DNA of 64,000 nt from Rhizobium sullae (GTDB lineage Bacteria > Pseudomonadota > Alphaproteobacteria > Rhizobiales > Rhizobiaceae), in NCBI RefSeq assembly GCF_025200715.1, contig NZ_CP104143.1, positions 930,001 to 994,000 of the forward strand. Reading direction: 5' to 3'. The notes beneath the pieces are model-generated. The model was not told where the DNA came from, did not search any database, and saw only the letters and a list, made by a program, of their open reading frames with translations. Shown piece by piece: positions 50,097 to 59,110 of this stretch; positions within the stretch are counted from its first letter, which is position 1; every line of letters starts with the position of its first letter. Made by a program: the position numbers and the translations under genes.

Positions 50097-51710
50097 ATGG
50101 ACAAGCACGTAACACCCGCCGAAGCCGCAGCACTGATCCCCGACGGCGCAATCGTCTCGGTCTCGTCGTCCAGCGGCCTCGGCTGCCCGGACCTGATGCT
50201 GAAGGCGATCGGCGCGCGTTTCGAAGCGACCGGCCATCCGCGTGATCTGACGACGCTGCACCCGATTGCGGCGGGCGACATGAGCGGCATCAAGGGCGTG
50301 GATTACATCGCGAAGAAGGGCCTGCTGAAGAAGATCATCGGCGGCTCCTATCCCTCCGGCCCGTCCAGCGCGGAGCCGCCGCTGATTTGGCAGATGATCG
50401 GCAACGACGAGATCGCCGCCTATAACGTGCCTTCGGGCATCCTCTTCGACATGCACCGCGAGGCAGCCGCCAAGCGGCCGGGGGTGATGACCAAGGTGGG
50501 ACTCGAAACCTTCGTCGATCCGGCGCGCGAAGGCTGCGCCATGAATCCGAAGGCCGCCGCTGAGCCAATCGTCAAGAAGATCAGCTTCGAGAGCGAGGAT
50601 TGGCTGTTCTTCAAGGCGATCGCACCGCAGGTGGCGATCATCCGGGCGACGACGGCGGATGAGCGTGGTAATCTCACCTATGAACACGAAGGCGCCTATC
50701 TCGGCGGCCTCGACCAGGCGCTCGCCGCTCGCAACAACGGCGGCATCGTCATCGCGCAGGTGAAACGGATCACCAAGGAGGGCTCTCTGAAGCCGCACGA
50801 CGTGCGTGTTCCCGGCGTGCTTGTCGATTACATCGTGGTCGATCCCGACCAGAAGCAGACGACGCAGACGCTCTACGATCCGGCGATCTCCGGCGAAATC
50901 TTCCGGCCGCTCGATACGTTCCGCCTGCCGGAATTCAATATCCAGAAGGCGATTGCACGCCGAGTGGCGCAAGATCTGCAGGGCGGCAGTGCCGTCAATC
51001 TCGGCTTTGGGATTTCGGCCAACGTGCCGCGCATTCTCTTGGAAGAAGGACTTCACGGGGCGGTGACATGGGTGATCGAGCAGGGTGCCGTCGGCGGCGT
51101 TCCGCTGCTCGACTTTGCCTTCGGCTGTGCCTCGAATGCCGATGCCTTCATGCCGTCGCCCTATCAGTTCACCTATTTCCAGGGCGGCGGCTTCGACGCC
51201 TCGCTGCTATCCTTCCTTGAGATCGGCCGCGACGGATCGGTCAACGTCTCCAAGCTCTCCTTCCGTCCGCATGTGACGGCGGGCGCCGGCGGCTTCGTCG
51301 ATATTACAGCGCGGGCGAAGAAGATCGTCTTCTCGGGCATGTTCAATGCTGGTGCAAAGCTCGGCGTCGAGAACGGCAGGCTGGTGATCGAGAAGGAAGG
51401 CAAGTTGAAGAAGCTCGTCAAAACGGTGGAGCATGTGACCTTCTCCGGTCCGCGCGGCGTGACCCAGGGGCAGGATGTCACCTATGTCACCGAGCGGTGC
51501 GTGCTGAAGCTGAGGCCTGAGGGCGTTGTGCTGACGGAGATCGCGCCCGGCGTCGACCTGCAGGCGCACATTCTCGATCAGTCGGAGTTTCCGCTGATCG
51601 TTTCCGACAATCTGAAGGTGATGGATGCCGCTTTGTTCGGCGAGGCGCCGATCGGTCTCAAGCTCTCGCAGAAGCCGCAGCGGGTTCTGGAAGGGACGTC
51701 CCATGGGTGA
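50097..51710 (+). CDS. Family I acyl-CoA:acetate CoA-transferase (YdiF/propionate CoA-transferase-like)
   Basis: A 537-residue fused alpha-beta CoA-transferase. The catalytic glutamate is Glu328 in TWVIEQGAVGG, where it forms a CoA thioester intermediate. The N-terminal half has GCPDLMLKAIGARFEATGHP and GGSYPSGPSSAEP. Length and layout match YdiF. ATG 50097 lies one base after the afr stop. It would activate a short organic acid made by the oxidoreductases of the operon; its substrate is unknown. Confidence 0.92.
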   Translation: MDKHVTPAEAAALIPDGAIVSVSSSSGLGCPDLMLKAIGARFEATGHPRDLTTLHPIAAGDMSGIKGVDYIAKKGLLKKIIGGSYPSGPSSAEPPLIWQMIGNDEIAAYNVPSGILFDMHREAAAKRPGVMTKVGLETFVDPAREGCAMNPKAAAEPIVKKISFESEDWLFFKAIAPQVAIIRATTADERGNLTYEHEGAYLGGLDQALAARNNGGIVIAQVKRITKEGSLKPHDVRVPGVLVDYIVVDPDQKQTTQTLYDPAISGEIFRPLDTFRLPEFNIQKAIARRVAQDLQGGSAVNLGFGISANVPRILLEEGLHGAVTWVIEQGAVGGVPLLDFAFGCASNADAFMPSPYQFTYFQGGGFDASLLSFLEIGRDGSVNVSKLSFRPHVTAGAGGFVDITARAKKIVFSGMFNAGAKLGVENGRLVIEKEGKLKKLVKTVEHVTFSGPRGVTQGQDVTYVTERCVLKLRPEGVVLTEIAPGVDLQAHILDQSEFPLIVSDNLKVMDAALFGEAPIGLKLSQKPQRVLEGTSHG

Positions 51711-52476
51711 GGTAAAGGTTTCAATCGAAGGTCAGATCGCGGTCATGACCGTCTCGCGGCCGGAAAAGCTCAATACCTTCGATATCGACATGCTGAAGGC
51801 GTTGGCCGCGGCCTGCGACGAGGTGGAGGCGAATGCCACCGTCCGCGTCGCTATCCTGACGGGCGAGGGCAAGGCCTTTTCTGCGGGCGGCGACATCAAG
51901 GCCTGGGGCGGCATGGAGGCCAATGAATTCGGTCATGCCTGGGTGCGCTTCGGGCACCGCGTTTTCGAGCGGCTAGCGACGCTGCGCATGCCGGTGATTG
52001 CGGCGCTGAACGGTCATGCGCTCGGCGGTGGTTTGGAATTGGCCGGCGCTGCCGATATCCGCATCGCCGAAACGCAGATCAGGATCGGCCTGCCGGAAAC
52101 GGGTCTCGGCATGATACCCGGCTGGTCCGGCACGCAGCGGCTGGTCAAGCGCTTCGGCGCGCAGATCGTTCGCCGAATGGTGCTCGGCGGCGAGATGTTT
52201 TCGGCGGAGGAGGCGCGAGCGAACGGTATTGTCGATGCCGTCGTCGAGACCGGCACTTCGCTTGCCGCGGCGAAGGAGCATGCGGCGCGGATTGCTCAGC
52301 GTAGTCCGGCCGCACTTGAGATCTCGAAGCTTCTGATCGCATCGGCGAATGGTGAGGACAATGGCGTGGCGGTCGAGGCACTTGGGTCGATCCTGGCTGC
52401 CAAGACCGGCGATCTCAAAGAGGGCGTTGCGGCATTTGCCGAAAAGCGCCCAGCTCAATTCAAGGGAGAATGGTGA
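51703..52476 (+). CDS. Enoyl-CoA hydratase/isomerase family protein
   Basis: A 257-residue crotonase-fold protein. It has the oxyanion-hole segments KAFSAGGDIKAWGG and LNGHALGGGLELAGAADIRI, and an acidic residue in GLPETGLGMIPGWSGTQRL at the place of the catalytic Glu. It may hydrate, isomerise or cleave the acyl-CoA made by the preceding transferase. Its start overlaps that gene's stop by 8 bases. Confidence 0.93.
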   Translation: MGEVKVSIEGQIAVMTVSRPEKLNTFDIDMLKALAAACDEVEANATVRVAILTGEGKAFSAGGDIKAWGGMEANEFGHAWVRFGHRVFERLATLRMPVIAALNGHALGGGLELAGAADIRIAETQIRIGLPETGLGMIPGWSGTQRLVKRFGAQIVRRMVLGGEMFSAEEARANGIVDAVVETGTSLAAAKEHAARIAQRSPAALEISKLLIASANGEDNGVAVEALGSILAAKTGDLKEGVAAFAEKRPAQFKGEW

Positions 52477-53984
52477 TGACGGTGCTGGTGAAGCCGCAGA
52501 AGCTGGCGGACGCGAAGGTGCGCGAGTTCAGCATGCTGATCGACGGCAAGTGGGTGGAGGGCGTTGAGGCAGGCACGATCGAGCGCGTGGCGCCGAGCCA
52601 TGGCGTCGCCGTCAGCCGCTACAAGGCGGCGACCAGGGATGATGCGGTGAAGGCGATCGCCGCCGCCCGAAAGGCCTTCGATCACGGTGCGTGGCCGCGC
52701 ATGACGGCCTCCGAACGCTCCGGCATTCTGCTCAAGGCGGCGGATATGATCGCCGCGCGTGCCGGTGAGCTTGCCTATCTCGATGCGATCGAAGCCGGCA
52801 AGCCGATCACGCAGGTGAAAGGCGAGATCGCCGGTGCCGCTGACATCTGGCGCTATGCGGCAGCGCTTGCCCGCGATCTGCACGGCGAGAGCTACAATAC
52901 GCTCGGCGACGGCACGCTCGGCGTCGTGTTGCGGGAGGCCGTCGGTGTCGTCTCGATCATCACGCCCTGGAACTTCCCGTTCCTCATTGTCAGCCAGAAA
53001 CTGCCCTTTGCGCTTGCGGCGGGCTGCACAGCGGTCGTCAAGCCGTCTGAGCTCACCTCCGGCTCGACGCTCGTACTCGGCGAAATCCTGATGGAGGCTG
53101 GCGTTCCAGATGGTGTCGTCAACATCATCGTCGGCACGGGGGCAGCCGTCGGTGGAACGATGACCGGGCATGCGGATGTCGATATGGTCTCCTTTACCGG
53201 TTCCACCGGCGTCGGCCGGCTGACGATGGAAAATGCCGCAAAGACGCTGAAGAAGGTTTCGCTGGAGCTTGGCGGCAAGAATCCGCAGATCGTGTTCCCG
53301 GATGCCGATCTCGACGCCTTCATCGATGCCGCCGTGTTCGGCGCCTATTTCAATGCGGGCGAATGCTGCAATGCCGGTTCGCGCCTGATCCTGCATCGCG
53401 ACATTGCGGAAGAAGTAACTTCGCGCGTGGCGGCTCTGTCGCAGAAGGTGAAGGTCGGTGATCCGCTGGACCCGTCGACGCAGGTTGGCGCGATCATCAC
53501 GCCGCAGCACCTTGAAAAGGTGCAGGGTTATGTTTCTGCGGCGGCCGACAGCGGCGCAAATATTGCGCTTGGCGGCAGCCATATCGATTTCGGCTTCGGC
53601 CAGTACATGGCGCCGACGATCCTTGCCGGCGTCAAGCCGGATATGGCTGTTGCCCGCGAAGAGGTGTTCGGGCCAGTGCTTTCCATATTGACCTTCGAGA
53701 CCGTGGAAGAGGCGATCCGCATCGCCAATGCCGTCGACTATGGCCTTTCGGCCGGCGTCTGGAGCCGCGACTTCGACACCTGCTTGACGATCGGCCGCAA
53801 GGTGAAGGCGGGCACGATCTGGATGAATACCTTCATGGATGGCGCGGCGGAACTGCCGTTTGGCGGCTATCGCCAATCCGGCCTTGGCCGCGAACTCGGG
53901 CGGCATGCGGTAGAGGACTATACGGAGACCAAGACGCTCAACATGCATATCGGCGCCCGGACGGGCTGGTGGATGCCGCGCTGA
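52476..53984 (+). CDS. NAD(P)+-dependent aldehyde dehydrogenase
   Basis: A 502-residue ALDH with the catalytic Cys298 in FNAGECCNAGSR, the general base Glu264 in SLELGGKNP, and Asn166 in TPWNFPF. The start ATG 52476 is better placed for the GGGAGA site than ATG 52470. The starts overlap the hydratase stop by one base. It should turn an aldehyde made by a GMC enzyme into an acid. Confidence 0.95.
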   Translation: MTVLVKPQKLADAKVREFSMLIDGKWVEGVEAGTIERVAPSHGVAVSRYKAATRDDAVKAIAAARKAFDHGAWPRMTASERSGILLKAADMIAARAGELAYLDAIEAGKPITQVKGEIAGAADIWRYAAALARDLHGESYNTLGDGTLGVVLREAVGVVSIITPWNFPFLIVSQKLPFALAAGCTAVVKPSELTSGSTLVLGEILMEAGVPDGVVNIIVGTGAAVGGTMTGHADVDMVSFTGSTGVGRLTMENAAKTLKKVSLELGGKNPQIVFPDADLDAFIDAAVFGAYFNAGECCNAGSRLILHRDIAEEVTSRVAALSQKVKVGDPLDPSTQVGAIITPQHLEKVQGYVSAAADSGANIALGGSHIDFGFGQYMAPTILAGVKPDMAVAREEVFGPVLSILTFETVEEAIRIANAVDYGLSAGVWSRDFDTCLTIGRKVKAGTIWMNTFMDGAAELPFGGYRQSGLGRELGRHAVEDYTETKTLNMHIGARTGWWMPR

Positions 53985-54017
53985 GCCGCAGGCATTGCGT
54001 TCTGGGAGGATCGCTTG

Positions 54018-55520
54018 GTGAAGCAGCCGGACATCGTCATTATCGGCTCGGGAATCGGCGGGGCGACCGTCGCCGCCGCGCTTGCGCCTTCGGGCGCTGA
54101 CGTTCTTATCCTTGAGGCAGGCGGGCATATCGAGGACCGGCCGGAAAACCGCGACCAGCGCGCGATCTTCCAGCGCGGCCACTTCCGGCCGAAGGAATCC
54201 TGGTACGAGATGGACGGCAAGCCGTTCAATCCCGGCAACTACTATAATGTCGGAGGCAATTCGAAATTCTTCGGGGCGGTCATGGTGCGCTACCGGCGCG
54301 AGGACTTTTCCGAGATGCGGCATCTCGAGGGTATCTCGCCTGCATGGCCGTTTGCCTATGAAGAGCTGGAGCCTTGGTACAGTCGGGCGGAGCACCTCTA
54401 CCAAGTGCGCGGGCAAGTCGGCGAGGATCCTACGGAACCGGTGCATTCGCAAAATTATGCCTTTCCGCCGGTGCCTGACGAGCCGCCGATCGCGCTTGTG
54501 CGCGAGCGGATGAAGCGGAACGGCTTGCATCCCTATTCGCTGCCGCTCGGCATCGATATCGAGCGCTGGCTTGCCAAGGCGAAGACGCCCTGGGACGCAC
54601 ATCCGAACAGTTTCGACGGAAAGATGGATGCCGAGACGATCGGCCTCGCGCTGGCGCTGCAGCATCCGAACGTTCGGCTGCAGACCGGATCGCAGGTGAC
54701 GCGGCTTCAAACGGCGGCGGACGGCAAGCACATCGAGACGGTTCATTACCGGAAGGATGGTGCCGAGGAGACGGTCTCTCCGAAGCTCGTGATCCTTTCG
54801 GCAGGCGCGGTGCAATCTGCCGTCCTGCTGTTGCGCTCGGCAGATGACAGGCATCCGAAAGGGCTCGCCAACAGCTCGGATCAGGTCGGCCGCAATTTCA
54901 TGAACCACAATTCGAGCGCGGTTATCGCCGTCTCGCCAGGCTTTCGAAATACGTCCATCTATCAGAAGACCTTCGGCTTCAACGACTACTACCTCTCGGA
55001 CGGCGAGGGCGGGCCGCCGCTCGGCAACGTACAACTACTCGGCCGCGTGTCTGGCACCATCCTGAAGGCCAATATGCCGTCGGTGCCGGAATGGATGCTG
55101 AACCAACTGTCGGCGCACGCGATCGATTTCTACGCGATGAGCGAGGACATTCCGCATCCCGAAAGCCGCATTATGGTCGACGGCGACCGTATCCTCCTGC
55201 AGTGGGTGCGGACGAACTGGCCGGTGCATCTGATGCTGGTGAAGAAGCTGAAGCAGGCGCTTCGGGCGGCAGGCTTTCCGCTGGTTCTCTCCCGGCCTTT
55301 CGACAAGCGGACGCCGTCGCATCAATGCGGCACGATCAAGATCGGCAACGATCCGGCGGCAGCGCCGCTCGACATCTGGTGCCGTGCCTACGACCATCCG
55401 AACCTCTTCGTCGTCGATGCGAGCTACCTGCCGACGTCCGCCGCCGTCAATCCGGCACTGACGGTGGCAGCACAGGCGCTGCGTGTCGGAGAACATATCA
55501 TGCAAAAGGATCTAGCGTGA
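54018..55520 (+). CDS. GMC-family FAD oxidoreductase (pyranose/gluconate dehydrogenase-like)
   Basis: A 500-residue FAD-dependent GMC enzyme. The FAD dinucleotide site is IIGSGIGGATVAAALAPSG and the active-site base is the His in PSHQCGTIKIG, followed by an Asn in SAAVNPALTVAAQAL. The central NYYNVGGNSKFFGAVM is typical for the sugar-oxidising branch. No signal peptide, so cytosolic. The GTG 54018 is chosen; TTG 54015 is also in frame. It could oxidise a hydroxyl of the anhydro-sugar. Confidence 0.88.
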   Translation: MKQPDIVIIGSGIGGATVAAALAPSGADVLILEAGGHIEDRPENRDQRAIFQRGHFRPKESWYEMDGKPFNPGNYYNVGGNSKFFGAVMVRYRREDFSEMRHLEGISPAWPFAYEELEPWYSRAEHLYQVRGQVGEDPTEPVHSQNYAFPPVPDEPPIALVRERMKRNGLHPYSLPLGIDIERWLAKAKTPWDAHPNSFDGKMDAETIGLALALQHPNVRLQTGSQVTRLQTAADGKHIETVHYRKDGAEETVSPKLVILSAGAVQSAVLLLRSADDRHPKGLANSSDQVGRNFMNHNSSAVIAVSPGFRNTSIYQKTFGFNDYYLSDGEGGPPLGNVQLLGRVSGTILKANMPSVPEWMLNQLSAHAIDFYAMSEDIPHPESRIMVDGDRILLQWVRTNWPVHLMLVKKLKQALRAAGFPLVLSRPFDKRTPSHQCGTIKIGNDPAAAPLDIWCRAYDHPNLFVVDASYLPTSAAVNPALTVAAQALRVGEHIMQKDLA

Positions 55521-56296
55521 TGGCGCAGAGAAGGCGGCCGGTTGCGCTTGTCACCGGCGGGAGATGTGGCATCGGATTGGCGATCGCCGAGGCACTGGCG
55601 AAGACGGGGCATGACGTCGCGATCACCGGAATAGAAGATGACCAGCCGAACGATCCGGTGGTCGGGGCATTGCGCTCGCTCGGCGCCAAGGCCGTCTATC
55701 TGCAGGCCGATCTGGCGGATGTTGTCGGGCATGCTGCAACGGTTGATGAAGTCCTGCAGACATTCGGGGCGATCGACTGCCTGGTGAACAATGCCGGCAT
55801 CGGCTCAGTGGTGCGCGGCGACTTCCTCGAGCTGAAGCCGGAGAATTTTGACACCGTGCTCGACGTCAATCTACGGGGAACGGTGTTCTTCACGCAGGCG
55901 GTCGTCAAGGTGATGCTCACGAGCGGCGCCAGGCAGGCGACCCGTTCGATCATCAACATCACCTCGGCATCCTCGGAGCTGACATCGCCGGAGCGTCTTG
56001 ATTACTGCATCAGCAAGGCCGGACTTTCAGCCTTCACCAAGGGGCTGGCGGTGCGGCTTGCCGAGAGCGGTATCGGCGTCTTCGAGGTGCGGCCTGGCAT
56101 CATCCGCACGGCGATGACCGAGAAGGTTTCTGAAAAATATGATGCGTTGATTGCGGGCGGGCTCGTTCCAATGAAGCGTTGGGGAGAGACTGAGGACATC
56201 GGCGCGATCGTCGCAGCGCTGGCTTCGGGAAGTTTCGGCTTTGCCACGGGCTCGGTGATCGATGCCGGCGGCGGGCTTTCGATCGGCCGCCTTTGA
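55520..56296 (+). CDS. Short-chain dehydrogenase/reductase
   Basis: A 258-residue SDR with TGGRCGIG (12-19), NNAGIG, Ser in ITSASSELTSP, Tyr-x-x-x-Lys in YCISKAG, and C-terminal GSVIDAGGGLSIGRL. ATG 55520 overlaps the previous stop by one base. It probably reduces or oxidises a ketone of the pathway. Confidence 0.92.
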   Translation: MAQRRRPVALVTGGRCGIGLAIAEALAKTGHDVAITGIEDDQPNDPVVGALRSLGAKAVYLQADLADVVGHAATVDEVLQTFGAIDCLVNNAGIGSVVRGDFLELKPENFDTVLDVNLRGTVFFTQAVVKVMLTSGARQATRSIINITSASSELTSPERLDYCISKAGLSAFTKGLAVRLAESGIGVFEVRPGIIRTAMTEKVSEKYDALIAGGLVPMKRWGETEDIGAIVAALASGSFGFATGSVIDAGGGLSIGRL

Positions 56297-56310
56297 GCGG
56301 GGGAGTTGCG

Positions 56311-57966
56311 ATGGCATACGACTACATCATCACCGGCGGAGGCCCGGCGGGCTGCGTGCTCGCCAACCGGCTGACGGAGGATCCCGATGTCAAAGTGCTG
56401 CTGCTCGAAGCAGGCGGCAGTGACTGGAGCCCCCTGTTCCATATGCCGGCCGGCTTTGCCAAGATGACGAAGGGCGTCGCCAGCTGGGGCTGGGAGACGG
56501 TGCCGCAAAAACACATGAAGGGCAGGGTGCTGCGCTATACCCAGGCTAAAGTCATCGGTGGCGGCTCCTCGATCAACGCGCAGCTCTATACCCGTGGCAA
56601 TGCCGCAGACTACGATCTCTGGGCGAGCGAGGACGGTTGCGAGGGCTGGGACTACCGCTCAGTTCTGCCCTATTTCAAACGCTGCGAGGACAATGAGCGT
56701 TTTGCCGACGACTACCATTCCTATGGCGGGCCGCTCGGGGTGTCGATGCCGGTTTCAACGCTACCGATCTGCGATGCCTATATCCGTGCGGGGCAGGAAC
56801 TTGGCATTCCCTACAACCAGGATTTCAACGGCCGGCAGCAGGCGGGCGTCGGCTTTTATCAGCTGACGCAGCGAAACCGCCGCCGTTCTTCGGCCTCGCT
56901 CGGCTATTTGTCCCCGATCAGGGACCGAACGAACCTCACCATCCGGATGAATGCCCGCGTTGCCAGGATCGTGATCGAAGGAACGAGAGCGGTCGGCGTC
57001 GAAGTTGTCGGGCGGAACGGCATCGAGATCATCCGTGCCGAGCGTGAAGTCCTTGTTTCGTCTGGTGCGATCGGCTCGCCGAAGCTGCTGCTGCAATCGG
57101 GCATCGGGCCTGCGGATCATCTGAAAGCTGTTGGCGTCGATGTGAAGCATGACCTGCCCGGGGTCGGCGGCAATTTGCAGGATCATCTCGATCTCTTCGT
57201 CATTGCCGAATGCACCGGCGACCACACCTACGACGGCGTCGCCAAGCTGCACCGCACGCTTTGGGCGGGGCTGCAGTATCTGCTCTTCCGTTCGGGTCCG
57301 GTGGCCTCGTCGCTCTTCGAGACCGGTGGTTTCTGGTATGCGGATCCGAACGCGCGCTCGCCGGATGTCCAGTTCCATCTCGGCCTCGGCTCCGGCATCG
57401 AGGCGGGCGTTGCCCGGCTGAAGAATGCAGGGGTGACTCTGAATTCCGCTTATCTGCATCCCCGCTCGCGCGGTACAGTGCGCCTCTCATCCGCCGACCC
57501 GGCGGCTGCGCCGTTGATCGACCCGAATTACTGGAGTGATCCGCATGACCGGAAGATGTCGATCGAGGGGTTGAAGATCGCCCGGGAGATCATGCAGCAG
57601 GCGGCGTTGAAGCCCTATGTGCTGGAGGAGAAGCTCCCCGGAGCCGGCGCAGTCACCGACGAGCAGCTTTTCGACTATGGCTGCGCCAATGCCAAGACGG
57701 ACCACCATCCGGTCGGCACCTGCAAGATGGGCACGGATGGGATGGCCGTGGTGGGGCTCGATCTGAAGGTGAGGGGTTTGGAGGGACTGCGGGTGTGCGA
57801 CAGCTCCGTCATGCCGCGTGTTCCCTCGTGCAACACCAATGGTCCGACGATCATGGTCGGCGAGAAGGGAGCCGACATCATACGCGGGCGGGCGCCTTTG
57901 CCACGCGCCATCTTCTCCTGGGAACGCAACGATACGCGGCCGAGAGCAAGGGCGGAGGTCCGGTAG
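56311..57966 (+). CDS. GMC-family FAD oxidoreductase (choline dehydrogenase/AlkJ-like)
   Basis: A 551-residue GMC enzyme. It has YIITGGGPAGCVLANRL, the second signature VLVSSGAIGSPKLLLQSGIG, and the active-site His and Asn in DHHPVGTCKMG and PSCNTNGPT. It resembles alcohol dehydrogenases of the AlkJ/BetA branch, giving aldehydes from primary alcohols. ATG 56311 has GGGAG 5 bases upstream and is the last gene of the operon. Confidence 0.92.
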   Translation: MAYDYIITGGGPAGCVLANRLTEDPDVKVLLLEAGGSDWSPLFHMPAGFAKMTKGVASWGWETVPQKHMKGRVLRYTQAKVIGGGSSINAQLYTRGNAADYDLWASEDGCEGWDYRSVLPYFKRCEDNERFADDYHSYGGPLGVSMPVSTLPICDAYIRAGQELGIPYNQDFNGRQQAGVGFYQLTQRNRRRSSASLGYLSPIRDRTNLTIRMNARVARIVIEGTRAVGVEVVGRNGIEIIRAEREVLVSSGAIGSPKLLLQSGIGPADHLKAVGVDVKHDLPGVGGNLQDHLDLFVIAECTGDHTYDGVAKLHRTLWAGLQYLLFRSGPVASSLFETGGFWYADPNARSPDVQFHLGLGSGIEAGVARLKNAGVTLNSAYLHPRSRGTVRLSSADPAAAPLIDPNYWSDPHDRKMSIEGLKIAREIMQQAALKPYVLEEKLPGAGAVTDEQLFDYGCANAKTDHHPVGTCKMGTDGMAVVGLDLKVRGLEGLRVCDSSVMPRVPSCNTNGPTIMVGEKGADIIRGRAPLPRAIFSWERNDTRPRARAEVR

Positions 57967-57972
57967 ACGGGA

Positions 57973-58053
57973 TCAGGCGCGAATGAAGAGCGCGCCGACG
58001 AGACCGAAGATGACGATCGATTGCAGGATGAACATCGGCAGTTGATCGGACAT
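57973..58053 (-). CDS. Small membrane protein, 26 residues
   Basis: A minus-strand ORF from ATG (58053-58051) to TGA (57975-57973). The protein begins MSDQLPMFILQSIVIFGLVG and ends in ALFIRA, one hydrophobic helix flanked by polar ends. A strong ribosome site, GGGAGGG, lies 5 bases before the ATG. It converges with the GMC gene with 6 bases between. I do not recognise a family. Such single-helix peptides often modulate a membrane complex. It is real by codon position and ribosome site, but unproven. Confidence 0.6.
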   Translation of the reverse strand: MSDQLPMFILQSIVIFGLVGALFIRA

Positions 58054-58379
58054 GGTTCCCTCCCACGGGCGCGGTTTCATGCTTGTTCGGTGACAGTCGC
58101 GCTATCGGCCAGGCCGCAACGCTGGAGGTGAATGCTGCCACGGCATCGGTACCGGTGCAAATCACCTTTCGAATATAGAGTTCCTCCTTTTTGCGATGGG
58201 AAGGGCGAAAAGATGGTATAATCGCTTCTGATGCGATGCGCAGCAGGCGCTACTGTCCGGAAGCCTGAAGAAGTATAGCGTCCGAACTGTGGTGGCTTGC
58301 ACTAGTCGAGCATCGCATCATAACGCCGCATGGAACCTTTTATGCACTTGGTAGTTTTAGAGTGTACAGGAGGACTACT
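58054..58379. other. Intergenic region holding two divergent promoters
   Basis: The 326 bases between the 26-residue ORF and the proline-rich gene hold no gene. An isolated AAGGAGGAA at about 58178-58186 (minus strand) lacks a start codon near it. The EcfG-type promoter lies at 58332-58356. Confidence 0.5.
58332..58356 (+). promoter_or_regulatory. EcfG (RpoE2)-type general stress promoter
   Basis: GGAAC (58332-58336), 16-base spacer, then AGTT (58353-58356), matching the alphaproteobacterial extracytoplasmic sigma consensus GGAAC-N16/17-CGTT save one base. Transcription would start near 58363, just before the AGGAGG ribosome site. Confidence 0.65.
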
Positions 58380-58703
58380 ATGACCAATGATTTTAATAGG
58401 CCTGGCCAAGATGCCCGCGGCACTCCGGGCAGCGACCGCCGCTCACCATGGGCGATGTGGATAGGCATCGCGGCTGTTGTTGTAATCATAGCCTTGGCCG
58501 CAATTTACTGGCCGCGCGCGGGCGCACCCCCAGCCGGCGAAACGACAACGCCGCCGCCGGCAACGTCCACTGCGCCGGCAACGCCGCCAGCCACAGAGCC
58601 GGCCCCGGCAACCCCGGCCCCGGCAACTCCGGCACCGGCAACACCGCCGGCTACGGAACCGGCACCTGCAACCCCGCCGGCAACGCCTCCGGCGCAGCAG
58701 TAA
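58380..58703 (+). CDS. Membrane-anchored Ala/Pro/Thr-rich repeat protein
   Basis: A 107-residue protein with a cytoplasmic N-terminus (NDFNRPGQDARG), one helix (MWIGIAAVVVIIALAAIYW, residues about 26-44) and a C-terminal tail made of PATP-type repeats (PAPATPAPATPPATEPAPAT) projecting into the periplasm. Repeats are imperfect at the DNA level (CCGGCAACxCC). AGGAGG is 6 bases before ATG 58380. An EcfG promoter and a terminator flank it, so it is a one-gene stress transcript. Function unknown; the tail may span peptidoglycan. Confidence 0.8.
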   Translation: MTNDFNRPGQDARGTPGSDRRSPWAMWIGIAAVVVIIALAAIYWPRAGAPPAGETTTPPPATSTAPATPPATEPAPATPAPATPAPATPPATEPAPATPPATPPAQQ

Positions 58704-58712
58704 AGTAATAAA

Positions 58713-58752
58713 AAGCCCGCCAATTTTCTTCGATGGCGGGCTTCTCTTTTTC
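58713..58752 (+). terminator. Rho-independent terminator of the proline-rich protein gene
   Basis: AAGCCCGCCA (58713-58722) pairs with TGGCGGGCTT (58734-58743), followed by CTCTTTTT. Confidence 0.9.
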
Positions 58753-59110
58753 TGATTGTGTACGGCCCGCTTCGACAGATGAGGGATGAGGCGCCGTGTC
58801 GGCTGTCTCTTCAGGTGCGTCACAAAAATCACCGCAAAATCAAAGACAAATTAAAACAATGGTTGGATGGATGAAATTCGATTCCATCCAAAATTGCGCG
58901 CAATAATTGTGTGAATTACTTAAGACAATATATGTCCATAGTAGTCTCACCGATGTTGATCGTACTGATACTGAAACTAAGCAACGGCATTGCAGAAAAA
59001 AATTCATTTGCATACTAGGATTTCATGGATATAAAACATAATAAATAAAAAATATACATGGAAACGCCCTTCACTTCGACCTGCAGTGTAAAAAGTCAGG
59101 AATGACGAAA
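58753..59110. promoter_or_regulatory. AT-rich control region of the polysaccharide operon
   Basis: After about 58840 the DNA becomes markedly AT-rich against a GC-rich background, with many TA steps (ATATATG, AAAATATACATG). AT-rich promoters of rhizobial polysaccharide genes are often targets of MucR/Ros-type silencers (inference). No small ORF with a ribosome site was seen. A 9-bp inverted repeat lies at 58863-58891. Confidence 0.55.
58863..58891. repeat. 9-bp inverted repeat, candidate operator
   Basis: TTGGATGGA (58863-58871) and TCCATCCAA (58883-58891) with an 11-base spacer, about 220 bases upstream of the operon start. It suits a dimeric regulator. Confidence 0.55.

Noticed and set aside
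52455..55034. Very long minus-strand open frame (859 codons) over ALDH and GMC
   Set aside because: It is antisense to two genes with clear catalytic motifs; high GC creates long shadow frames and its translation is Arg/His/Asp-rich without any motif.
58560..58690. Short repeats resembling a CRISPR or minisatellite
   Set aside because: The repeats are in-frame Pro/Ala/Thr codons of the membrane protein; no spacer structure.
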